DNA from: MedAcidi-G1 sp002294285 | Lineage (GTDB): Bacteria > Actinomycetota > Acidimicrobiia > Acidimicrobiales > MedAcidi-G1 | Direction of reading: 5' to 3' | Assembly: GCA_963999645.1 (NCBI GenBank) | Contig: CAXEUY010000009.1 | Location: forward strand, 24,048-88,047 | DNA: 64,000 nt | Shown here: piece after piece, positions 49,259 to 58,886 of the stretch | Layout of the letters: each line of letters begins with the position of its first letter | Numbering within the stretch: position 1 is the stretch's first letter | The notes under the pieces: generated by a model | Database searches by the model: none | The model's input: only the letters and a program-made list of their open reading frames with translations | What the model was told of the DNA's origin: nothing | Made by a program: the position numbers and the translations under genes

Positions 49259-50609
49259 CTGGTGAGACCACAGTGTCCGCAACCCATGCTCCATGAAAAC
49301 CATCTGGAACTCTTTGAGGTAGATGGATTCTAGCTACAGGTTTTTCTTCAATGTCATTGGCGTTGAGTATCACCAACTCTGCTGGTGAACCTACACGATC
49401 ATTCACGCAAACCAACACCCAACCATCTTCTTCGCTTGTGGATCCTTCACGAGGTACAAATATTGGCTCTCCACCAAATCGCCCTTCTCCATGATCATGA
49501 AAAACCACTTCTCCGGTTTCCATGTCAGTTCGATAAGTGGGTCCAAGGTCAAAACCAAGAGCTGTGTATGTGTATCGATGTCTGCGACCCACGGTTCTCG
49601 GGTCATGAGCTGGAAACTCGTGTGCCAAGTCGCTAACAATCTCTTCATTCACAGTTCTGTTTTCTACATCTACTGTCCATCTGACAAGTTGAGGAGGGCT
49701 GTCGCCTGCCGGGCCTTTAAGGTCTTTTTGAAAAACCCTTTCATATCTGCACAAGTCAATAATTATCTTCTGATCGTCCTGCCCACCTTGGACTTCAAAA
49801 GCATTAACAGGGTGAAAGACATAGCATCTAGGCGCCTCACACCAAACTATGTCTGAAGCTTCACCGTCGCGAGGCAGAAGTCCAATCCTTGATTGTCGAT
49901 CATTTTGCCAGGCCAATGGGAAAGGGTCCCCCTCTAGAGCCAGATCTAAATCTACGCAAACGGGCAAATCATAAATAACCACGTATTTTTCTGTTATTGA
50001 CATGTCATGGACCATTGGCATGCCCTCAATAGGTATATCGGTAACCTTTTTTACCCGATTGTCCGGACCCAGAACTACATGTTGTAAACGGTCAAGAATG
50101 TCTGGATACGCATAACAAACTGCATGGAGTTCTTTCTCAAATGGATCAAACTTTGTATGAGCGCTAAACGCCCCGGGTAAAGTTTCACCAAAATTTTCAT
50201 ACCCTATAGTTTCAAGATCATATGTAAGAGACACAGGAGAAGTTCCCGCTTCAACTAAAGCTAAAGTCTTTCCACTGTGTCCAATCACCGAAGTATTCGG
50301 CGAAAAACCCGAACCTCCAAAACTATCGCCTTGAGGTGGTTCCTCTTGAAGCTTTTCAGCCAAATCTTTGCCTCTCACCCAACGATTCCTATACCACTCA
50401 GCTTTCCCGTCTCGAATACGCACACCATGAATCATCCCGTCGCCAAGAAACCAGTGATAGGAGTTCGAATCTACGGGTCCGAAAGGATTCGGCCCATTAC
50501 GCAACCACCTTCCTTCTAGTTCTTGTGGTATATCACCTGTGACATCTAGGTCAAATGCCGTAATCTCACTCTCAACCGGGGCCTTAGCACCTTCTAAATA
50601 AATACTCAT
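49251..50609 (-). CDS. Carotenoid oxygenase family protein
   Basis: This 452-residue seven-bladed propeller enzyme would cleave a conjugated double bond using non-heme iron and O2. The four iron-binding His residues can be placed at H151 (FSAHTKFDP), H201 (MVHDMSITE), H266 (YVFHPVNAFE) and H439 (DGFHGAWV). The N-terminal GRWLRNGPNPFGPV and WFLGDGMIHGVRI are typical. Substrates in the family include carotenoids, apocarotenals and lignin-type stilbenes. GGAGGAGG precedes the ATG. The gene lies 25 bp after an acyl-CoA ligase gene on the same strand, which hints that a cleavage product is activated to a CoA ester. Confidence 0.93.
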   Translation of the reverse strand: MSIYLEGAKAPVESEITAFDLDVTGDIPQELEGRWLRNGPNPFGPVDSNSYHWFLGDGMIHGVRIRDGKAEWYRNRWVRGKDLAEKLQEEPPQGDSFGGSGFSPNTSVIGHSGKTLALVEAGTSPVSLTYDLETIGYENFGETLPGAFSAHTKFDPFEKELHAVCYAYPDILDRLQHVVLGPDNRVKKVTDIPIEGMPMVHDMSITEKYVVIYDLPVCVDLDLALEGDPFPLAWQNDRQSRIGLLPRDGEASDIVWCEAPRCYVFHPVNAFEVQGGQDDQKIIIDLCRYERVFQKDLKGPAGDSPPQLVRWTVDVENRTVNEEIVSDLAHEFPAHDPRTVGRRHRYTYTALGFDLGPTYRTDMETGEVVFHDHGEGRFGGEPIFVPREGSTSEEDGWVLVCVNDRVGSPAELVILNANDIEEKPVARIHLPQRVPDGFHGAWVADTVVSPDE

Positions 50610-50634
50610 CTAACCTCCTCCTCATTCAATAGTT

Positions 50635-52356
50635 TCACGTAATGATAAGTTTCTCTTGCAGTTCTCGTTTCAAAAACTTTCCATTTGCGTTTCTGGGTAA
50701 TGCTTCATCCACAAACCAAATATGCTCCGGAACTTTAAATGAAGCTATCAGAGAACTGAGATGATCTCTAAGTTCTTGGGCTGAACATGTTTGTTCCGGA
50801 ATCAGATAAATGGCAACTCCAACAGTTTCTCCTAAACGCTCATCAGGAACCGCAAAAACAGCTGCTTCTGCTATTGATGGGTGTTTATATATAGCCGCTT
50901 CAACTTCGGCTGAGTAAACATTCTCACCACCCCTGAGAACCATATCTTTAGCTCGGTCAACCAGAAAAAGAAAACCATCATCATCAAAATAAGCAATATC
51001 TCCGGTATGGAACCACCCTTCAGTTAGAACTTCTTTGTTTGCTTCTGGTCTGTTTAAATAACCGCGGAAAACATTCCCACCTTTCACCCATAGTTCACCT
51101 TTTTCACCTGTGGGTAGATCATTTCCCTGCTCATCAACTATTCGGGACTCCATTACCGGACAAGGGGAACCTGCTGATTCAGGCTTAGCTAAAAAGAAAT
51201 GTGCAGCATTTACTGTTATGACACCATTTACCTCTGTTAGTCCATAACCTGTGCTCGGTCGGCCTTCAAGTCTCTCCTCGATTTTATGAACCAGATCGGG
51301 TTGGACAGCAGCTCCCCCGCCTCCGAGACTATCGAGACTACTAGTGTCTCTTTTTGCAAAATCAGGGCTATTGACCAGTTCTCGTGCCATTGTTGGCACA
51401 CCTGTAAATGTTGTGGGTCTTTCCCTTTCTATTATTTCCAAAGCTTCTTCCGGATTCCATTTATGCATGAGAATCAACTTCCCTCCAACTGCAGTCACTG
51501 GATGCATGCAACAGTTACATCCAGTCACGTGAAACAAAGGAACAGCTAACACAGAACCAGGGTCGCTATTACCAAGTTTCTTTTCAGAACCAGTTGGGGG
51601 TTCTCCGGCTTCGATAGCTTTTCGTTCAGCTAGTTTCGACATTGTCGACCAAAATGCCAAATTTAATAAGTTTGAAACAGCGCCCCTATGAGTCAGAACT
51701 GCTCCCTTTGGATGCCCAGTCGTTCCTGATGTATAAAAAACACACACATCATCATCAGGTTGGATTGAAACCCCAGAAACATTTGGAAGTTGTTCGCCAA
51801 CAGAAACAGCGTCATTCCAATGAACAGAATCTTCAGGTAAATCAACTTCTGTTCTAACCGCCACGATATAAATATCTCCCTCAGAACGGAGATTCTCTAA
51901 ATGTGGAGTGAGTCTTTCCAACCTCTCCTGGTCGCAGACAATAACTTTAGGGTCACAATCATCTGCAGCGAATTCAATTTCAGGTCCGGTCCACCATGCA
52001 TTCATACCCACTACCACAGCTCCAAGTGACGCAACCGCCCAATAAGTCAAAACCCATTCGGGGTAATTGCGCATCAAAATTGCAACCCTGTCACCTTGCT
52101 TGACACCTAGGTCTTGAAGATATGAGGAAAAGGAATCAACCTTAGAGTGAGCCTCCGCATATGAAATCCTCTCTTCACCATAAATCAGGTAATCTTTCTC
52201 CTCATGGGCAGCTGACATCTTCCAAATGTCGACAAGATTTTCAGGGGCAGCATCATAAACTCTGGCTTTATGATTTCTTATTTCAGTTTCAGACCAAGCG
52301 AATGGAGCACCTTTTGCTGTTAGCTCCTCCCACGCTTCTTTATAATGCCTGTCCAC
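50635..52356 (-). CDS. Acyl-CoA synthetase (class I adenylate-forming enzyme)
   Basis: The 573-residue ATP-dependent ligase makes acyl-CoA through an acyl-AMP. The P-loop motif is VFYTSGTTGHPKGAVLTH, then GYGLTEVNGVI (A5), WFHTGDIAYFDDDGFLFLVD (A7/A8), DMVLRGGENVYSAEVE and the terminal catalytic Lys in NANGKFLKRELQ. The sequence suits medium or long-chain or aryl acids but does not fix the substrate. The start is GTG with GGAGG about 4 nt upstream. The order of ligase then carotenoid oxygenase and TIGR03085 genes on one strand suggests an operon. Confidence 0.93.
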   Translation of the reverse strand: MDRHYKEAWEELTAKGAPFAWSETEIRNHKARVYDAAPENLVDIWKMSAAHEEKDYLIYGEERISYAEAHSKVDSFSSYLQDLGVKQGDRVAILMRNYPEWVLTYWAVASLGAVVVGMNAWWTGPEIEFAADDCDPKVIVCDQERLERLTPHLENLRSEGDIYIVAVRTEVDLPEDSVHWNDAVSVGEQLPNVSGVSIQPDDDVCVFYTSGTTGHPKGAVLTHRGAVSNLLNLAFWSTMSKLAERKAIEAGEPPTGSEKKLGNSDPGSVLAVPLFHVTGCNCCMHPVTAVGGKLILMHKWNPEEALEIIERERPTTFTGVPTMARELVNSPDFAKRDTSSLDSLGGGGAAVQPDLVHKIEERLEGRPSTGYGLTEVNGVITVNAAHFFLAKPESAGSPCPVMESRIVDEQGNDLPTGEKGELWVKGGNVFRGYLNRPEANKEVLTEGWFHTGDIAYFDDDGFLFLVDRAKDMVLRGGENVYSAEVEAAIYKHPSIAEAAVFAVPDERLGETVGVAIYLIPEQTCSAQELRDHLSSLIASFKVPEHIWFVDEALPRNANGKFLKRELQEKLIIT

Positions 52357-52450
52357 ATTTCCTCCAATAGGATGCCTACGGTATCCTTACACTGCAGTGG
52401 AATATAATAGAAGCCACTCTGACTGAAACATAAACCAAAAGGAAATTAAA

Positions 52451-52927
52451 ATGGAAGAAATTGCTTTTGACGACATAGAAGCCCTTAACGCTGCCATAAG
52501 TGAAGAATGGAGTGACTGGGGTCCAGAATTCGAGTTAAGTCAGGAGAAAATAAATTCTTTTGCTGACCTGACAGGTGATCACCAGTGGATTCATATAGAT
52601 GAAGAAAAAGCTAAAGCTGGTCCTTTCGGGACAACAATTGCTCACGGATTTTTTACACTTAGTCTCGTTCCAGTTCTTAGCTTGATGCTCGAAGGCTCTT
52701 CAGGTGCGCGTTTGAAAGGCTTTCAAAATGTAATCAACTACGGAGGCGACCGTCTTCGTTTCCTTGCACCCGTTCCTGCTGGTTCGACTGTTCACGCGAG
52801 AACACGTATGAAAGAAGCTAAAGAACATAAAGCCGGAACCTTGATTTTAACTGAAATAGCTATACACGTGAAAGGAAGCGAAACCCCTTCAGTTCTCTAC
52901 GACAGTTTGAGCTTATTTCAAGGCTAA
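52451..52927 (+). CDS. MaoC-family (R)-enoyl-CoA hydratase
   Basis: This 158-residue hot-dog-fold hydratase has the catalytic Asp and His in DLTGDHQWIHID (D43, H48), followed by GPFGTTIAHGFFTLSLVPVL. It adds water to 2-enoyl-CoA, giving an (R)-3-hydroxyacyl-CoA, or does the reverse. Its closest type is the small NodN/PhaJ-like hydratase. AAAGGA precedes the ATG at about 7 nt. It stands divergent from the acyl-CoA ligase and converges on an SDR gene with a 10-bp gap. Confidence 0.92.
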   Translation: MEEIAFDDIEALNAAISEEWSDWGPEFELSQEKINSFADLTGDHQWIHIDEEKAKAGPFGTTIAHGFFTLSLVPVLSLMLEGSSGARLKGFQNVINYGGDRLRFLAPVPAGSTVHARTRMKEAKEHKAGTLILTEIAIHVKGSETPSVLYDSLSLFQG

Positions 52928-52937
52928 TAATTTCTAC

Positions 52938-53723
52938 TCAGTTGTTCTTGATTGTCATACCGCCATCAACCATAAGTAAATGCCCTGTGATGTAGCTTGA
53001 TGCAGGCAAGGCGAGACTCATGATTGCATGAGCTACTTCCTCAGGTTCTGCGTACCTGCGAACCGGAACTCTTCTGCGTGCAAATTTTTGTTTGGCTTCT
53101 TCAGGTATAAGGTCCGTCATTCCAGTTCTGATAGGACCTGGTCCTACTGCGTTAACTGTTATCCCACTTTCTCCTAGCTCTACCGCCAAAGCCCGTGTCA
53201 GTCCTACGACTCCATGTTTAGCAGCGGTATAAATCGAAGCCGCTGCTGAACCTCCAACACCTTCAGTTGAAGAGACATTGATAATCCTGGGAGAAGCAGA
53301 ATTGTTCAAATATGTTAAAGACTCTCTAATGAGACGCATGTGTGAACTGAGCAGAACGTCTATTCCTCTCTGCCACTGTTCTTCCATGGAAGGATCATCA
53401 ATGGTCACCGGTAAAGAGACACCAGCATTATTGACTAGAACGTCAATAACCTTGTCGGTTTCTGACACCCAAGCAGAAACTTCTTCAACAACTTCCTTAA
53501 CCTTTTCTGCGTTGGTGACATCAAGTTCCCAACCTTTAGATCTCCCTCCACTCGCATTTATTTCTTGTACAACACTCTCTACTCTTTGTGGGTCAATGTC
53601 AGTTACAGCTACGTACGAACCGTACTCGGCGAATAAATGCGCTGTCGCGCGACCTATACCTGAACCAGCTCCGGTAATTAAAACAACATGTCCGTCTACA
53701 GACCTACTAAGAGAGCTCAGCAT
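52938..53723 (-). CDS. Short-chain dehydrogenase/reductase
   Basis: This 261-residue classical SDR has TGAGSGIGRATAHLF, the VNNAGVSLP motif, VSSTEGVGGSAAASIYTAAK with the catalytic Ser, Tyr and Lys, and VNAVGPGPIRTGMTDLI. An Asp after strand 2 (TDIDPQRV) suggests NAD(H). It probably acts on a hydroxyacyl or alcohol substrate. It follows the CaiB gene by 9 bp on the same strand, so the two are probably cotranscribed and share a pathway. Confidence 0.9.
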   Translation of the reverse strand: MLSSLSRSVDGHVVLITGAGSGIGRATAHLFAEYGSYVAVTDIDPQRVESVVQEINASGGRSKGWELDVTNAEKVKEVVEEVSAWVSETDKVIDVLVNNAGVSLPVTIDDPSMEEQWQRGIDVLLSSHMRLIRESLTYLNNSASPRIINVSSTEGVGGSAAASIYTAAKHGVVGLTRALAVELGESGITVNAVGPGPIRTGMTDLIPEEAKQKFARRRVPVRRYAEPEEVAHAIMSLALPASSYITGHLLMVDGGMTIKNN

Positions 53724-53732
53724 GATTTCCTA

Positions 53733-54977
53733 CTAGTCATTCTCCACTTGAGCGCCGACTGCCCCTTTTGATCGAAGATCATCGATTCCCTTCTGATCAA
53801 CTCCAAGTTCGGTCAATATCTCATCAGTATGCTCTCCGACCTTTGGAGCTCTTGTAGGGCTAGAAGGTAACTCCCCGTCAACAAAAATCGGTAAGGGAAG
53901 TTGATCTGCTCCGAGTTCATCTTGTGAAATAAATGGCATCCTGTGAGAGAACTGCGGATCTTCAGCCACTGTCTCATGGTTGTTAACTGGTGCGATTGGA
54001 ACGTTTTTTTCTTGTCCAAAATCCAACCAGTCAACACTGCTTCGTGTTTTAAATATTTCCTTTAAATCTTCTTGCAACTCAGTGTTATTTCTCGCATGAT
54101 CGGCATATTGCGAACCTGGCCAACGTTCAAATAAATCCATTCTGTCAACTCCTTTGCAGAAGTTTTCCCAGAATGCTCTTTCAGATGCCATAAACAAAAT
54201 GTGTCCATCTGTAGTTTCATAAATTTGATACCTGACTCCTTCCCACATGCCAGCTAAACCAGGGGCTCTTCTTTCATAGTCATCAGCTGGGTTTCCTGTA
54301 ACTTCATCTTCTGGACGCAAATAAGCCCGGTAAGTTTCAATCCTGTACCAGTCGGCGTATGCAGCTGCATCTGACTGAGCGACTTCTATTTGCCTACCTC
54401 GACCAGTTTCTCTGGCATTAATAACAGCAGCGAGCACTCCGAGAGCTGCAAGCATTGGTCCTACATTTATTCCAATATTAGGCATTGATGGAATCCGTGT
54501 GAATCCGTCATTATCCACCACTGGCTCTATAAGACCTGCCCATGTGTCATAAGCGATTCCGTGGCTTGGCAGATCTCTGTACGGACCTGTTGCTCCGTAA
54601 CCTGAGATTGAACAAAAAACTATTTTTGGATTTATCTCCAGTAACTCATCAAACCCAAACCCGAGACGTTCCAGTGTTCCTGGGCGCATTGCTTCAACTA
54701 CAACATCTGCTTCTTTCAGTAGCTTTCTGTATATTTCTGCACCATCTTCATCTTTGAGATTTATAGAGATACTTTTTTTACCTCTATGTGTATGTAGATG
54801 AAGAAGTGAATTTCCTTCCACAATTGGCCATGTCATCTGACGTATGTAATCACCTGAAGGTGACTCGACCTTAATTACCTCAGCTCCTAGATCTGATAAA
54901 AAGGTTCCCACCAAACCAGGCCCTAGAAGTGAATTTTCTACAACTTTTAAACCGTTTAATAAATCATTTCCGCCCAT
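53733..54977 (-). CDS. CaiB/BaiF family CoA-transferase
   Basis: This 414-residue class III CoA-transferase moves CoA between carboxylic acids by a ping-pong route. The catalytic Asp is likely D203 in EVAQSDAAAYADW. Family marks are VVENSLLGPGLVGTFLSDLG at the start, GAEVIKVESPSGDYIRQM, ISGYGATGPYRDLPSHGIAYD and NHETVAEDPQF. The substrate is unknown; carnitine, bile acid, mesaconate and other acids are used across the family. It is followed by an SDR on the same strand. Confidence 0.93.
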   Translation of the reverse strand: MGGNDLLNGLKVVENSLLGPGLVGTFLSDLGAEVIKVESPSGDYIRQMTWPIVEGNSLLHLHTHRGKKSISINLKDEDGAEIYRKLLKEADVVVEAMRPGTLERLGFGFDELLEINPKIVFCSISGYGATGPYRDLPSHGIAYDTWAGLIEPVVDNDGFTRIPSMPNIGINVGPMLAALGVLAAVINARETGRGRQIEVAQSDAAAYADWYRIETYRAYLRPEDEVTGNPADDYERRAPGLAGMWEGVRYQIYETTDGHILFMASERAFWENFCKGVDRMDLFERWPGSQYADHARNNTELQEDLKEIFKTRSSVDWLDFGQEKNVPIAPVNNHETVAEDPQFSHRMPFISQDELGADQLPLPIFVDGELPSSPTRAPKVGEHTDEILTELGVDQKGIDDLRSKGAVGAQVEND

Positions 54978-55120
54978 AAGTAAAGTCTCTCTGATGTTTA
55001 TGGAATCGACAAGCTAAAACACATCTAATTTCTGAAATCTAAAAAACAGACTCTTTAGAAGTCGCGGATTTAACTGTTTCCGGTTACGGTGCGATAATTA
55101 GATTTGACTTGGAGGTGTAA

Positions 55121-56302
55121 ATGTCCCCTATCGTTATTCTCGCCGGCGTAAGAACCCCTATCGGACGTCTACAAGGAGGACTTAAATCGATCACAGCTAC
55201 CGATCTTGGTGCTATTGCCATAAAAGAATCTTGCGAAAAAGCCGGAATTGAGCCATCTCAAATTGATTTTTCCTACTTGGGGAATGTTATTTCAGCTGGA
55301 ATTGGACAGGTCCCTGCCCGCCGAGCGGCAGTCGATGCTGGCATTCCAATGACTTCACCTTCTACTTTGCTTAACAGAGCCTGTCTTTCTGGTATGCATT
55401 CAATACATTTGGCAAGTCAAATGCTCCGTCTCCAAGAGGCAGAAATCGTTATTGCTGGTGGTATGGAATCAATGACCAACTCGCCTTATATGCTTCCTGG
55501 AGCAAGATCTGGCTTGAGATTTGGTGACGGAAACCTTGTGGACTCCATGCTTTTTGATGGTCTTACCTGCACCATAGAAGATTGTTCGATGGGTGAAGCT
55601 ACTGATCGTTTTGCTAAAGAACTTGGTATTTCGCGCGAAGATCAAGATGCTTTTGCTGCTCAATCTCATCAACGGGCTGCTAAAGCACAAAAAGACGGTC
55701 TTTTTGATGAGGAAATTTGTCCTGTCGAAATTCCTCAAAGAAACGGAGACACTCTAACAGTCAAAGACGACGAGGGAATACGTCAAGATGCTGATATTGA
55801 CTCAATGTCACGTCTTTCCCCCGCTTTTACAAAAGATGGCACCATCACTGCCGGTAACGCCTCACAGATATCTGACGGAGGTGCAGCAATGGTAGTCACA
55901 ACACTTGAAAAAGCGGAACAGTTAGGCATTGAACCTGTAGCCGAAATAATTTCTCACGGGCAGGTAGCGGGACCGGATACCAGCCTTCTGCATCAGCCTA
56001 GCAATGCAATAAATGCCGCTTTGGAATCGGGCGGTATGGGTGTAAGCGATATGGATCTCTTTGAAATAAACGAAGCGTTTGCTGCCGTTGCTCTAGCTTC
56101 GATGGAAGCTCTGGGCGTAAATGATGAAATTGTAAATGTGAACGGTGGTGCAATCGCTCTTGGTCATCCAATAGGCATGTCTGGCACTCGAGTTGTTCTT
56201 ACGCTTATTCATGAACTTCATCGTCGAGGAGGCGGCTTGGGCGCCGCCAGTCTTTGTGGTGGTGGCGGTCAAGGCGAAGCTCTGATTCTAAAGGTTCGAT
56301 AA
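55121..56302 (+). CDS. Acetyl-CoA C-acyltransferase (thiolase)
   Basis: This 393-residue thiolase cleaves 3-ketoacyl-CoA with CoA, or condenses acetyl-CoA. The nucleophile is C88 in LNRACLSGMHSI, H349 lies in ALGHPIGMSGTR and C379 in SLCGGGGQGEALI. GGMESMTNSPYML and NEAFAAVALASM are conserved. A strong SD (GGAGG 6 nt before the ATG) and a possible -10 GATAAT (55094-55099) lie upstream. The esterase gene begins one base inside its stop (TAATG), which links the two. Confidence 0.95.
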   Translation: MSPIVILAGVRTPIGRLQGGLKSITATDLGAIAIKESCEKAGIEPSQIDFSYLGNVISAGIGQVPARRAAVDAGIPMTSPSTLLNRACLSGMHSIHLASQMLRLQEAEIVIAGGMESMTNSPYMLPGARSGLRFGDGNLVDSMLFDGLTCTIEDCSMGEATDRFAKELGISREDQDAFAAQSHQRAAKAQKDGLFDEEICPVEIPQRNGDTLTVKDDEGIRQDADIDSMSRLSPAFTKDGTITAGNASQISDGGAAMVVTTLEKAEQLGIEPVAEIISHGQVAGPDTSLLHQPSNAINAALESGGMGVSDMDLFEINEAFAAVALASMEALGVNDEIVNVNGGAIALGHPIGMSGTRVVLTLIHELHRRGGGLGAASLCGGGGQGEALILKVR

Positions 56303-57798
56303 TGAAAGAAAGCATCACGTTCGATCATCCGGTAGCAAGAACAACATTTGGTGATGTCGCAGGACGTTTTCGAAATGGCGTCGAATTATTTGCAGGCATT
56401 CCATATGCATCTCCCCCAGTCGGAGATCTGAGATTCGCTGCCCCGATACCACCCGAAAGCTGGGAAGGAGTTAGAGAAACGAAACGTTTCAGCCCCGCTT
56501 CACCTCAACTGCCAGGTGAAGGTTTGACTGATCGTTTTCCTGTCCGCTGGGATGAAGACTGCCTATACCTGAATGTTGTAACTCCTGCTTCTGATGACAA
56601 GAAGAGGCCCGTTTACGTTTGGATCCATGGTGGTGCTTACAGAAGAGGCCAAGGAGGAGTCCCATGGTACGACGGGACTTCTTTCGCGTCGCGTGGTGAT
56701 GTAGTAGTTGTGACAATCAACTACCGTTTAGGGGCTTTTGGCTTTACCGAGCTTGGTCAACATTTTGGTGAGAAATTTGCCTCTTCTGGATTAAACGGTT
56801 TACTTGATCAAATTGCTGCTCTGGAATGGGTTAGGGACAACATTGCATCTTTTGGCGGAGATCCAAATGCAGTGACAGTTGGTGGAGAGTCAGCTGGAGC
56901 TTTTAGTGTTGCCAACCTTCTTGCGTCTCCTTCAGCGAAAGGCTTGTTTCACCGTGCCATCGCTCAAAGCGGGGCCGCTTTTCACATACATGAACCTGAC
57001 GCTGGTGCTGGAATAGCCTCAGAGCTTTTAGAAATGTTAGGTAATCCAACTTCGGAGGAAATACTGGATTTGCCTGCAATTGAAATACTTGAAGCTCAAG
57101 AAGCCCTGATTGAAAAATGGGGTTTCGCTGCTAGAGGTGTTCAACCTTTCTATCCCGTTTGGGGTCATGAAGCTCTACCTGAAGCTCCAATAGACCTGAT
57201 TGACAGCGGATCTTCATGCGACATACCGCTCCTTATAGGTACCAATGAGGACGAAATGTCTCTTTATGGTTTCACTGAACTTGACGAAGGAACTCTATTT
57301 CGTTATGTGGAAAAAATCGTCGATAACCCTAAAGAGGTAATTGATGTTTACCGTAAGAGGGTTGGTGATGATTCGGGTTGGCTTGCGTGCGCGATCGGCA
57401 GCGATTGGGTTTTCAGAATTCCTGCGATTCGTCTGGCCGAAACACGAGAAAACCATGACAGCAACACATGGATGTATCTTTTCTCATGGGATTCCAGAGC
57501 TTTCGAGGGCAGGTTCGGATCGGCTCATTCTCTTGAATTGCCTTTTACTTTTAACACTTTGGATCGTGCGGGTGTTGATCTTTTTATCGGTGAAGGGGAA
57601 CTTCCAACTTCTGTAGCTGAAACCATGCACGATGCTTGGATTTCATTTATTAAAGGTGGAAACCCTTCAACTTCGGTTCTAGGTGAGTGGCCTGCATACA
57701 CGACGGAAAATCGGGCTGTTATGGAAATCAATAATGAATGTGGGCTTCTAATCGACCCTCAGAAAGAAGAACGTTCTCTATGGGATGGTGTTAGATGA
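56302..57798 (+). CDS. Carboxylesterase, type B family
   Basis: This 498-residue alpha/beta-hydrolase has the catalytic triad S197 in VGGESAGAFSV, E318 in GTNEDEMSL and H409 in GSAHSLELPF. The oxyanion loop is VWIHGGAYRRGQGG and the N-terminal FAGIPYASPPVGDLRF is typical of the type B group. There is no signal peptide. Reading from 56254 would start far inside the thiolase; the ATG at 56302 overlaps its stop by one base. It hydrolyses an ester, possibly one that feeds the neighbouring acyl-CoA enzymes. Confidence 0.92.
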   Translation: MKESITFDHPVARTTFGDVAGRFRNGVELFAGIPYASPPVGDLRFAAPIPPESWEGVRETKRFSPASPQLPGEGLTDRFPVRWDEDCLYLNVVTPASDDKKRPVYVWIHGGAYRRGQGGVPWYDGTSFASRGDVVVVTINYRLGAFGFTELGQHFGEKFASSGLNGLLDQIAALEWVRDNIASFGGDPNAVTVGGESAGAFSVANLLASPSAKGLFHRAIAQSGAAFHIHEPDAGAGIASELLEMLGNPTSEEILDLPAIEILEAQEALIEKWGFAARGVQPFYPVWGHEALPEAPIDLIDSGSSCDIPLLIGTNEDEMSLYGFTELDEGTLFRYVEKIVDNPKEVIDVYRKRVGDDSGWLACAIGSDWVFRIPAIRLAETRENHDSNTWMYLFSWDSRAFEGRFGSAHSLELPFTFNTLDRAGVDLFIGEGELPTSVAETMHDAWISFIKGGNPSTSVLGEWPAYTTENRAVMEINNECGLLIDPQKEERSLWDGVR

Positions 57799-58886
57799 GC
57801 GACTCGAAACGTGTTCTTGTTATGGGGGGAACGCAGTTCAACGGGCTAGCGCTTGTAAATCAACTCGTCAGATGCGGTCATGATGTAACAATTCTTAACC
57901 GTGGGCAAACTGAAGCTCCACTGCCGGATGGTGTTGCTCGTCTGAAAGCTGATCGGAGCGACCCTGATCAGGTTAGAGAAGTTCTCAAAGGTCTTGAGTT
58001 TGACGTGGTGCAAGATATGACTGCTTATCACCCTGAAGATGTAGCTCTGATGGTTGAAATTTTCTCAAATAAAATCGAACACTATATTTTTGCAAGTTCA
58101 ACAGTTATTTACCAAGCGACAGATACTCTGCCGATAACTGAAAGCCACCCTAAAGAACGAGGTGACCCTCAAATCGAATACGGGCTTCATAAATTGTTGT
58201 GTCAGGACATTCTTGACGAAGCTCATGAGAATGGTTTTCCATCTACAACAGTTGCTTTTGCAATGGTCTATGGACCTAGGAACATCATTCCTGATCGTGA
58301 GCAACGGATGTTCGCTCGAATGGAGTTGGGTAGGCCGATTTTGGTGCCTGGTGATGGAACAACTATAAGTCAGGTCGGGCACGTAGATGATCAGGCGGCT
58401 GCGCTTGAAGCGCTCATGTGTAAACCTGTTAGTTTTGGACGTCTTTATAATCTCACTGGAAACAGTTTTCAATCTGACATCGACTACGTGGAAACTACTG
58501 CCACAGCGATAGGGAAAGAAGCAGAAATGCGTTTCATACCTGCTGAAATTATGGAACGACTTTGGGATGGAGAAATAGAATTCGATTCAGGAGCCAGCAG
58601 TAAGGTGAAAGTTGATATACGAACAAGCGAAGAGGCTTTACGTAAACAAGCTGCAATTCGTCATCGTTTCCGCTTCACAACTGTAATTCCCAGACTGGCA
58701 CCAAATATCCATCGTTGGAATCGAGATGTGATTTTTAGTATCGATGCCATTTGCAAAGATACCGGATGGGAACCGGAACATACTTTGTCATCAATGGTTT
58801 CCCAAACCTACAAATGGCATAAAGACAGTGGTGGTCGAGAATTTGACTGGTCTTACGAGGACCAAATACTCAATCTGATCGATTAA
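57795..58886 (+). CDS. NAD-dependent epimerase/dehydratase family protein
   Basis: The 363 residues form an extended SDR. The nucleotide motif GGTQFNGLALVNQL is followed by GHDVTILNRGQTEAPL, the central FASSTVIYQ and an unusual YGLHKLLCQDIL where the Tyr-x3-Lys catalytic pair falls. The later segment FAMVYGPRNIIPDREQ is conserved in this subgroup. Members have varied roles from sugar epimerases to RNA-binding plant homologues, so the reaction is not set. It overlaps the esterase stop by 4 bp (ATGA), giving a thiolase-esterase-epimerase operon. Its stop shares TTAA with the convergent ABC ATPase gene. Confidence 0.88.
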   Translation: MSDSKRVLVMGGTQFNGLALVNQLVRCGHDVTILNRGQTEAPLPDGVARLKADRSDPDQVREVLKGLEFDVVQDMTAYHPEDVALMVEIFSNKIEHYIFASSTVIYQATDTLPITESHPKERGDPQIEYGLHKLLCQDILDEAHENGFPSTTVAFAMVYGPRNIIPDREQRMFARMELGRPILVPGDGTTISQVGHVDDQAAALEALMCKPVSFGRLYNLTGNSFQSDIDYVETTATAIGKEAEMRFIPAEIMERLWDGEIEFDSGASSKVKVDIRTSEEALRKQAAIRHRFRFTTVIPRLAPNIHRWNRDVIFSIDAICKDTGWEPEHTLSSMVSQTYKWHKDSGGREFDWSYEDQILNLID

